This document shows, in pieces, positions 1 through 5,143 of a DNA stretch of 5,143 nt. Both the position numbers and the translations under genes were made by a program. This DNA comes from Betaproteobacteria bacterium (GTDB lineage: Bacteria; Pseudomonadota; Gammaproteobacteria; Burkholderiales; Burkholderiaceae_C). The stretch's first letter is position 1. Every line of letters begins with the position of its first letter. The notes under the pieces are model-generated. The model saw only the letters and a list, made by a program, of their open reading frames with translations. It ran no database searches and was not told the DNA's origin. Location: assembly GCA_009922295.1 (NCBI GenBank), contig RFWA01000201.1, forward strand, positions 1 through 5,143, read 5' to 3'.

Positions 1-896
1 TCGGCAAAGGCGCAGCCTCTGCCGCGTTCCAACAGGGAGGGCACGGTGCCCGGTATTTCCAGAAGGGGCTCGCCAAAGCCGGCGGTGCGCCGCCCGGGAG
101 CGCAGGCGATCAGGCCCTGGGTGTAGGGGTGCATGGGTAACTGAAGAACCTCGGCCGCCGAGCCTTCCTCAACAATGCGTCCCGCGTACATCACCGCCAC
201 CCGGTCGGCCATTTCGGCGATGGCGCCCATGTCGTGGGTGATCAGCAGCACGGCGGTGCCGGTGCGTTCGCGCAATTCGGCAATCAGGTCAAAGATTTGC
301 GCCTGCACGGTCACGTCGAGTGCAGTGGTGGGCTCATCGGCAATCAGCACATCGGGTTTGCAGGCCAAGGCCATGGCGATCATGACCCGCTGGCGCATGC
401 CGCCAGAGAACTGGTGCGGGTATTCATGCACCCGGCTCTTGGCAGCTGGGATGCCCACCGCCTCCAGCATCTCTGTGGCCCGCATCAGTGCAGCTTTGCG
501 ATCCAGCCCCTGATGCAGGCGCACAGCCTCGCCGATCTGGTCACCCACCGTGTAGGCTGGGTTGAGCGAGGTCATGGGCTCCTGGAAGATCATCGAGATT
601 CGGTTGCCTCGGTACTGGCGCATCTCCGTCTCGCTGAGCGCCAGAAGGTCACGTCCGTCGAGTGCTACACGGCCTGAGGTAATGCGCCCTGGCGGGGTTG
701 GGATCAGCCGCATCATGGCCAGCGCGGTCATGCTCTTGCCGCATCCAGACTCGCCAACTAAGCCCAGCGTTTCACCGCGATGCACGCTAAAACTGACATC
801 GTCAAGCACCCGCGCAACGCCACCCCTGGTCTGAAACTCGACGCCGAGTTGGTTCACTTCCAACAGGGCAGGGGCTACTTCTGCGACGGTGCTCAT
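1..896 (-). CDS. Dipeptide/oligopeptide-type ABC transporter ATP-binding protein (DppD/OppD-like), 3' end cut by the window edge
   Basis: This is the cytoplasmic ATPase that powers the importer encoded upstream. I translated it by hand; 298 codons are open from ATG 896 to base 1 with no stop. The start gives MSTVAEVAPALLEVNQLGVEF, the usual beginning of this family. Visible motifs are Walker A GESGCGKS (residues 48-55), Q-loop QEPMTSLNP (105-113), signature FSGGMRQR (163-170), Walker B LIADEPTTALD (184-194, catalytic Glu188) and the switch histidine in THD (220-222). After about residue 255 comes the oligopeptide-transporter C-terminal extension, with HPYTQGL, EIPGTVPSL and the start of the conserved GC.F..RC cysteine motif (GCAFA), where the window ends. 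Family members are usually about 320-340 residues, so only a short tail is missing. The gene starts 19 bases after the DppC-like stop. Its nearest purine-rich stretch (AAAGG, 902-898) sits only one base from the ATG, so translational coupling is likely. All catalytic residues are intact. The substrate is unknown. Confidence 0.95.
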   Translation of the reverse strand, partial: MSTVAEVAPALLEVNQLGVEFQTRGGVARVLDDVSFSVHRGETLGLVGESGCGKSMTALAMMRLIPTPPGRITSGRVALDGRDLLALSETEMRQYRGNRISMIFQEPMTSLNPAYTVGDQIGEAVRLHQGLDRKAALMRATEMLEAVGIPAAKSRVHEYPHQFSGGMRQRVMIAMALACKPDVLIADEPTTALDVTVQAQIFDLIAELRERTGTAVLLITHDMGAIAEMADRVAVMYAGRIVEEGSAAEVLQLPMHPYTQGLIACAPGRRTAGFGEPLLEIPGTVPSLLERGRGCAFA

Positions 897-915
897 GCCT
901 TTAGCTTCGTATTCA

Positions 916-1788
916 TCAGCGCAAATGCAGCTTGGGGTTGAGTGCGTCATTGAGGCCGTCGCCCACCAGACTGACCGATAACACCGTGAGGAAAATCGCA
1001 GCGCCAGGGAAACTCACGGCCCACCAGCATTCCAGAATGTTGCGCCGGTTGGAGCCGATCATCAGCCCCCAACTCATGACGTTGGGGTCTGACAAGCCCA
1101 GGAAGCTCAAGCCTGCTTCAAACAAAATGGCCACACCGATGATCAGGGTTGCCGACACAATCAAAGGCGGCAGCGCGTTGGGCAATATCTCGCGCAACAT
1201 CAGACGCAGGTGGCTGGCCCCCATGGCCCGCGCTGCGCTCACGTACTCCAAACCACGCAGGCGCATGAATTCGGCCCGTGCCAGCCGCGCGGTACCCGTC
1301 CAGCTGACCATGCCGATGGCTACGATCACCACAAGCAGCGAGGGCTGAAACAAGGTCACCAGCACCATCGCAAACAGCAATGCCGGCAGCACCTGGAACA
1401 GCTCGGTCAGGCGCGACAGCAGGCTGTCGACCCAGCCTCCGAAATAACCCGCTAAGGAACCGACTGTGACGCCAATGGACACCGTGATGACGGCTGCAGC
1501 CAGCCCAACCATCACTGTGGCACGGCCGCCGACCAACATCCCGGCCAGGATGTCGCGGCCCAGGTAGTCGGTACCCAGCCAGAGCTTGCGGTCTGTGAAG
1601 GGCTCAGTAAAAGGCGCGCCCATGATCTCGAAGGGCTTCACGCCATACAGGCCTGGCCCCAGCAGCATCACCAGGCTGATGCAGACCAGCAGGAGCAGCC
1701 CCAGCATGGCAGCCTTGTTGCGGCTGAACACGCGCCAGGCTTCCCGTAGCGGTGACAGCACCTGCAGGTTAGACGGTGTCGCGCTCAT
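916..1788 (-). CDS. Dipeptide/oligopeptide-type ABC transporter permease, DppC/OppC-like
   Basis: This is the second inner-membrane subunit of the importer, 290 residues and of normal family length. An OppC-type N-terminal segment (about residues 12-55) holds the cytoplasmic REAWRVFSRNKAAMLG stretch followed by the first membrane helix (about 28-47). The conserved periplasmic motif GTDYLGRDIL is at 72-81. The binding-protein-dependent permease domain follows, with helices near 92-115, 133-163, 207-229 and 257-279. The EAA loop that contacts the ATPase is at about 181-208 (EYVSAARAMGAS...ILPNALPP). The protein ends GDGLNDALNPKLHLR, a typical DppC ending. I chose ATG 1788 because it overlaps the TGA of the DppB-like gene as ATGA (1788..1785) and gives the family N-terminus. 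A longer frame reaching 2061 only adds unrelated, Pro/Arg/Gly-rich sequence antisense-free but inside the upstream gene. A weak AAGG lies 11 bases before the ATG, so initiation is probably coupled to termination of the upstream gene. Confidence 0.96.
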   Translation of the reverse strand: MSATPSNLQVLSPLREAWRVFSRNKAAMLGLLLLVCISLVMLLGPGLYGVKPFEIMGAPFTEPFTDRKLWLGTDYLGRDILAGMLVGGRATVMVGLAAAVITVSIGVTVGSLAGYFGGWVDSLLSRLTELFQVLPALLFAMVLVTLFQPSLLVVIVAIGMVSWTGTARLARAEFMRLRGLEYVSAARAMGASHLRLMLREILPNALPPLIVSATLIIGVAILFEAGLSFLGLSDPNVMSWGLMIGSNRRNILECWWAVSFPGAAIFLTVLSVSLVGDGLNDALNPKLHLR

Positions 1789-2762
1789 TTGCCACGCAGC
1801 CTTGGGTCGATCCAGCGGTAACTCAGGTCGGTTACAAGGTTGGCGACGATGACCAACATGGAAGAAAACGTCAGCACGCCCAACAGGGTGGGATAGTCGC
1901 GCCCATGAATGGCCCCCAGGGCTAGCGTGCCCAGGCCGGGCCAGCTGAACACGGTCTCCACCAGCACCGCGCCCGAGATCAGGTGGCCGAACTGGAGCCC
2001 GGCGATTGTCACCACCGGCATCAGGGCATTGCGCAAGGCATGTTTGAAGGTGACCACCCACTCGCTCAGGCCCTTGGCACGCGCGGTCCGAATGTAGTCT
2101 GAGCCCAGCACTTCAAGCATGCTAGCCCGAGCCAGCCGGCTGTACTGTGCCAGGTAGATGATGGTCAGCGTAAGGGCCGGCAGCACCAGATGGTGCAGCA
2201 CATCGACCACCGCACTCCAGCCACCCACACCGAACTGCCGCACATCGCGCATGCCCGCAATGGGCATGATGGGCCATACCTTGCCAAACAGGATAACCAG
2301 CAGGATGCCGGTCCAGAACACGGGCATGGCATAGCCCACCAGCGACAGTATGGTGACCGCACTGCTGGCGAAGCTGTCAGGGCGCCGGGAGGCAAAGACA
2401 CCCAGCAAGGTGCCCACCACAATCGCAAAGACCAGCGCGGTGAGCACCAGCAGGATGGTGGGGCCGATGCGGTCCAGGATCAGGCCCGAGACCGGCTGGC
2501 TGTAGGTGTAAGACTGGCCGAGGTCCCCCCGCAGGCTTTTGCCAATGTAGGTGACGAACTGCACCGGTAACGGCTGGTCCAGGCCATAGGCCTTTTTGAT
2601 GCTGGCAATCACTGCCTCGTCGCCGCCGCCCATCTCCCCAGCGATCACACTGGCCGGGTCGCCCGGCGCGGCGTGGATTAGCATGAAGTTGATGGCTAGC
2701 ACGGCTACCAACAAGCCTGCGGCCCAGGCCAGCCGGCGCATTAACGAAAACAACAGTTGCAT
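1785..2762 (-). CDS. Dipeptide/oligopeptide-type ABC transporter permease, DppB/OppB-like
   Basis: This is the first inner-membrane subunit of the importer, 325 residues, normal for the family. The N-terminus MQLLFSLMRRLAW leads into the first helix (about 12-30), followed by the hallmark HAAPGDPAS (30-38). A periplasmic segment with YGLDQPLPVQF (59-69) and GDLGQSY (79-85) is typical of DppB proteins. Further helices lie near 101-122, 135-159, 188-206, 250-270 and 293-312. The EAA loop that docks the ATPase is at about 223-252 (YIRTARAKGL...HALRNALMP). The C-terminus YRWIDPRLRGK is the standard family ending. ATG 2762 was chosen over a longer frame starting at 2855, whose extra 31 residues overlap the binding-protein gene and do not look like this family. 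The gap to the binding-protein stop is 13 bases and has no Shine-Dalgarno sequence, only a run of A. Its TGA overlaps the start of the DppC-like gene. Confidence 0.95.
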   Translation of the reverse strand: MQLLFSLMRRLAWAAGLLVAVLAINFMLIHAAPGDPASVIAGEMGGGDEAVIASIKKAYGLDQPLPVQFVTYIGKSLRGDLGQSYTYSQPVSGLILDRIGPTILLVLTALVFAIVVGTLLGVFASRRPDSFASSAVTILSLVGYAMPVFWTGILLVILFGKVWPIMPIAGMRDVRQFGVGGWSAVVDVLHHLVLPALTLTIIYLAQYSRLARASMLEVLGSDYIRTARAKGLSEWVVTFKHALRNALMPVVTIAGLQFGHLISGAVLVETVFSWPGLGTLALGAIHGRDYPTLLGVLTFSSMLVIVANLVTDLSYRWIDPRLRGK

Positions 2763-2775
2763 TTTTTTCGTGGGC

Positions 2776-4368
2776 TCAGACCTTGACGGTGGTATCAGTG
2801 ATCCCGTCAGTCTGCCCCCAGATGCCACCTGGAGGGTTGATGACTTTGGCTGCATAGGCTTCGTAAAAGGTCTGCTCGTACAGGAAAGCGACCGGACAAT
2901 CGTCCACCACCGCCTTCTGCACCTGCTTGTAGAGATCTTTGCGCTTGGCCAGGTTCATCTCCTTGCCTGCAGCGGCCAGCCATTCGTCCACCTTGGGGTT
3001 GGTATAGCTCTGGGTGTTGGACCAGATCACGCCCTGCTTGATGTTGGAGCTAAGCCAGGTGCGGTGCACCCCGATGACCGGGTCGCCCCAGTTCCAGACC
3101 GAATCCAGGCTCATCTCGAACTGCAGCGACGACACGCGCCGCGCCCAGGATGGGAAGTCCGGCGACTGCCTCAGGTTGATCTCCACACCAACTTTGGCCA
3201 GCGACACCTTGAGGTACTCTTGAATCGTCTTCTGGTCTGCATTGCCCGGAATGGCATCAAGGTCCAGCGTCAGCCGTACCCCGTTGGCTCCAGCTTTCAG
3301 GCCCGCATCATCAAACAGTTTGGCGGCCTTGGCCAGGTCGAGTTCGTACTTCTCCACATCGCCGGTGTAGTACGGGCTGCCAGAAGCCAGAGGGCCGGTA
3401 GCGCGGCTGTTGATACCACCCAGGATCGTGTTAAGAATGTACTGCTTGTCTACGGCAAAATTGATGGCCTGGCGCACACGCTTGTCGGCGAGTTTGGGGC
3501 TCTTGGTGTTGAAGGCGAGCCAGATCAGCGGCCCGATGGCGGGTGCAGCGCCCTTGACTACCACTGCCCCCGGTGTCTTTCGCACCCGCTCCAGCTCGCG
3601 CGGGTCTGTCACTGCCTGATGTACGTCGATCTCGCCGCGCTCAAAGGCCAGCAGCAGGCTGCTCGAGTCTTTGAATAAGCGCACGATGACGCGATCGAGC
3701 TTGGGCTGGTCCTTGAGAAAGAAGCGGTCAAAGCGCTCCATGATGATGTACTCACCCGGCTTGTGCTCTACCAGCTTGAACGGGCCAGAGCCCACCGGGT
3801 TGCCGTTGCGCGGGTGGATCTTGACATCGGTGCCATCGCCAAAAATATGTTTGGGGATGATGGGCGTGAGCGATGTCGACATCGCCAGCAGCACGGCCGG
3901 GTGCGGCTCGGATAGCCGAATTACCGCTGTGCGGGTGTCGCTGATCGTGACCGCGTTGACTGGGCCATACATGGTCTTAAATGGGTGGTTGTCGCGGATG
4001 GTTTCAATGGAGAACTTGACGTCTTCAGCTGTGATCGGTTTGCCATCGTGGAACACGGCATCCTTGCGCAACACCAGCGAAACGCTGCGGTTGTCTGGCG
4101 ACAGCGTCCAGCTCTCAGCCAGGTAGGGCTGCGGTTTCCAGTTCTTGTCCATGCGGATCGGCGAGGCAAACAGCTGGGCCGCTGGCATCATGGTGGCGAT
4201 ACCACTTTGCACTGCCGAGTTCAGGTGGCGCGGCGTCTGTGTGCTGCCGATCACCAGCACGCCCCCCTTGGCGGCCTGGGCCGCAACGTCGAGTGGAATG
4301 CCAAAAATACTTCCGGCTGTCAGTGCGGCGCCCGCTTGCAAAAGGTGTCTACGGTCAATCGTGCTCAT
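2776..4368 (-). CDS. ABC transporter periplasmic solute-binding protein, family 5 (peptide/opine/nickel type), Tat-like signal
   Basis: This periplasmic receptor captures the substrate and delivers it to the two permeases encoded directly downstream. It has 530 residues, the usual size for the SBP_bac_5 (DppA/OppA/NikA) family. The N-terminus carries a twin-arginine-like signal, DRRHLLQ (5-11), then a weakly hydrophobic stretch and a plausible cleavage site after AQA (30-32), suggesting export by the Tat system. Family landmarks include LAESWTLSPD (83-92), LRKDAVFHDGKPITAEDV (100-117), NPVGSGPFKLVE (190-201), VRQAINFAVDK (298-308) and WNWGDP (425-430). ATG 4368 is preceded by a perfect AAGGAG with six-base spacing. 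No lipobox cysteine is seen, so it is a soluble periplasmic protein rather than a lipoprotein. The ligand cannot be assigned: members of this family bind di- and oligopeptides, opines, glutathione, heme or nickel. The neighbouring FAD oxidoreductase makes an amine-containing compound a reasonable guess. Confidence 0.95.
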   Translation of the reverse strand: MSTIDRRHLLQAGAALTAGSIFGIPLDVAAQAAKGGVLVIGSTQTPRHLNSAVQSGIATMMPAAQLFASPIRMDKNWKPQPYLAESWTLSPDNRSVSLVLRKDAVFHDGKPITAEDVKFSIETIRDNHPFKTMYGPVNAVTISDTRTAVIRLSEPHPAVLLAMSTSLTPIIPKHIFGDGTDVKIHPRNGNPVGSGPFKLVEHKPGEYIIMERFDRFFLKDQPKLDRVIVRLFKDSSSLLLAFERGEIDVHQAVTDPRELERVRKTPGAVVVKGAAPAIGPLIWLAFNTKSPKLADKRVRQAINFAVDKQYILNTILGGINSRATGPLASGSPYYTGDVEKYELDLAKAAKLFDDAGLKAGANGVRLTLDLDAIPGNADQKTIQEYLKVSLAKVGVEINLRQSPDFPSWARRVSSLQFEMSLDSVWNWGDPVIGVHRTWLSSNIKQGVIWSNTQSYTNPKVDEWLAAAGKEMNLAKRKDLYKQVQKAVVDDCPVAFLYEQTFYEAYAAKVINPPGGIWGQTDGITDTTVKV

Positions 4369-4374
4369 GGTTTG

Positions 4375-4380
4375 CTCCTT
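4375..4380 (-). promoter_or_regulatory. Strong Shine-Dalgarno site of the solute-binding protein gene
   Basis: The minus strand reads AAGGAG followed by CAAACC and ATG 4368, a consensus site with six-base spacing. It fixes the start of the binding-protein gene. It contrasts with the weak or absent sites before the two permease genes and the ATPase gene, which fits the known need for more binding protein than membrane subunits; that reading is inference. Confidence 0.85.
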
Positions 4381-4416
4381 ATAGTAAAAATACGAGAATG
4401 TACGTGTCCAAAAATC

Positions 4417-4442
4417 ACCAGCTTATAAGCTTATGAGCTGGT
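4417..4442. repeat. 26-bp near-perfect palindrome in the oxidoreductase/binding-protein gap (possible weak terminator or operator)
   Basis: The plus strand reads ACCAGCTTATAAG then CTTATGAGCTGGT: two 13-base arms that are reverse complements except for one position pair (4424/4435), centred on AAGCTT with no spacer. It is also built from an 8-base unit repeated in tandem (AGCTTATA, AGCTTATG, then AGCT). It starts 38 bases past the oxidoreductase stop and lies 49 bases upstream of the binding-protein ATG. In the direction of transcription (minus) the hairpin has one C-A mismatch and is followed two bases later by five T, so it could act as a weak, leaky terminator. On the plus strand the mismatch becomes a G-U pair but no T-run follows. 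A spacer-free dyad of this size could equally be the binding site of a dimeric regulator. The structure is certain; its function is not. Confidence 0.5.
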
Positions 4443-4479
4443 TACCGCGCTACGGCAGGCTTGCCATGCCTTGTCTACA

Positions 4480-5143
4480 TTATTTCTCATCCCTCAACCA
4501 ATACCACTTGTACAGAAAATACTGGCCAAAGCGCCGGAAGGGCGCAAACGCCTCGGACCGCACCAGACCAAACAGGTTGGGGTATTCCAGAGGTGAGCTG
4601 TAGATAGGCAATTTAAACACCTCATGCCCGCCATCCTTGCCGGCCACGCGTTCGGCCAGACGTTTACCGGCCCAGGTGGAAAACGAGACCCCATTGCCGC
4701 CATAGCCCAAGGCGTGCCAAACCGACTGGGCCGGGTCAGGGCGAGTGATGCGAGGCATCATGTCATGGCTAACGTCCACCCAGCCCCACCATGAGTAGTC
4801 GATCTGGATGCCAGCCAAGGGCGGGAACTTGCGCGCGATGGCGTCTGTCAGCAGCTTGAGGTGCACCGGGTCTTGCGCGTCCGCCCCGGTGATGGAACTG
4901 CGGCTACCCAGCTGCAGGCGGTTGTCCTTGAGCAGTCGGTAATAAAAGCGCAGCGTGCGGGTGTCGGTCAGAAAAGTGTGCGACTTGAAGTTCGTGGCTT
5001 CCAGTTCTGCTTGCGTCAGGGGCCGGGTGACCACCGAGTTGGACAGGATGGGCAGCAGCTTGTTCTTGAGCATGGGGTTGAGCCCCTGCCCGGTGTAGCC
5101 GCCTGTGCAAACCGCCACCCTTTTGGCCCGCACCACGCCGCCC
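4480..5143 (-). CDS. DAO-family FAD-dependent oxidoreductase (amino acid/amine oxidase-like), C-terminal part only
   Basis: Only the last 220 or so residues are present; the reading frame is open through the right edge, so the true start and the N-terminal FAD-binding GxGxxG motif lie outside. A GTG at 5136 is in frame but internal. Near the edge VRAKRVAVCTGGYTG matches the strand and glycine-rich turn that closes the FAD domain in this family (COG0665, DadA/PuuB-like). Then come the substrate-domain stretch (LLPILSNSVVTRPL), GSRSSI, SWWGWVDVSHDMMPRI and the C-terminal FAD-contact motif LGYGGNGVSFSTWAGKRLAE, about 70 residues before the TAA. The tail is aromatic-rich (FGQYFLYKWYWLRDEK), similar to gamma-glutamylputrescine oxidase-like proteins. 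Such enzymes oxidatively deaminate amino acids, amines or N-methylated compounds, transferring electrons to oxygen or a carrier. The exact substrate is not decidable here. It is on the same strand as the importer, 111 bases upstream of the binding-protein gene, so they may be co-regulated. Confidence 0.9.
   Translation of the reverse strand, partial: GGVVRAKRVAVCTGGYTGQGLNPMLKNKLLPILSNSVVTRPLTQAELEATNFKSHTFLTDTRTLRFYYRLLKDNRLQLGSRSSITGADAQDPVHLKLLTDAIARKFPPLAGIQIDYSWWGWVDVSHDMMPRITRPDPAQSVWHALGYGGNGVSFSTWAGKRLAERVAGKDGGHEVFKLPIYSSPLEYPNLFGLVRSEAFAPFRRFGQYFLYKWYWLRDEK

Noticed and set aside
175..834. Several plus-strand frames of 90-147 codons over the left end
   Set aside because: They are shadows of the DppD-like ATPase, whose minus-strand translation carries all ATPase motifs in order.
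1789..2061. N-terminal extension of the DppC-like protein to ATG 2061
   Set aside because: It would lie entirely inside the DppB-like coding sequence, is rich in Pro, Arg and Gly with no family likeness, and the ATGA start at 1788 gives a standard DppC N-terminus.
2596..3678. A 360-codon open frame on the plus strand
   Set aside because: It lies antisense to the binding-protein gene and the start of the DppB-like gene, both with clear family motifs. Its translation resembles no family and has no ribosome-binding site; long antisense frames are common in GC-rich genes.
4381..4410. Promoter-like pair TGGACA (4410-4405) and TACTAT (4386-4381), 18-base spacing, minus strand
   Set aside because: The boxes are fair matches, but transcription would start about seven bases after TACTAT, inside or after the AAGGAG ribosome site, so the message would lack it. 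I therefore do not list it as the promoter.
4454..4470. Small imperfect inverted repeat GGCAGGCTTGCCATGCC just past the oxidoreductase stop
   Set aside because: Only about four outer pairs form before a mismatch and no T-run follows on the transcribed strand, so it does not qualify as a terminator.
5134..5136. GTG at 5136 as the true start of the oxidoreductase
   Set aside because: The frame stays open to the window edge and the family's N-terminal FAD-binding region must lie upstream; a start here would remove it.

Overview
The window looks like ordinary chromosomal DNA from a GC-rich proteobacterium. The codon use, the Tat-like signal on the solute-binding protein and the gene content fit a Burkholderiales/Comamonadaceae-type beta-proteobacterium. 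That placement is an impression from sequence style; no 16S rRNA or marker gene is present.

Every supportable gene lies on the minus strand, so the window reads right to left. From the right edge there is: (1) the C-terminal ~220 residues of a DAO-family FAD-dependent oxidoreductase (5143..4480), whose N-terminal FAD-binding part lies outside the window; (2) a 111-base intergenic gap (4369..4479) with a 26-bp near-perfect palindrome and, next to the following gene, a consensus Shine-Dalgarno sequence; (3) a family-5 periplasmic solute-binding protein (4368..2776); (4) a DppB/OppB-type permease (2762..1785); (5) a DppC/OppC-type permease (1788..916), joined to the previous gene by an ATGA overlap; and (6) a DppD/OppD-type ATPase (896..1) that runs off the left edge with only its last few dozen residues missing. 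The last gene has no stop inside the window but reads open from its start to base 1 and carries all the expected ATPase motifs.

Together genes 2 to 5 form a peptide/opine/nickel-type (PepT family) ABC importer: binding protein, two membrane subunits and at least one ATPase. A second, DppF-like ATPase would be expected just beyond base 1. The oxidoreductase on the same strand suggests, but does not prove, that the imported compound is an amine- or amino-acid-like molecule oxidised in the cytoplasm. The substrate cannot be read from the sequence.

There are no RNA genes, insertion sequences, CRISPR arrays or phage genes in the window, and no sign of recent horizontal transfer. I see no strong candidate for an undescribed system. 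The most interesting items are the palindrome and the oxidase-transporter association, both modest. The long plus-strand reading frames are antisense shadows of the real genes.
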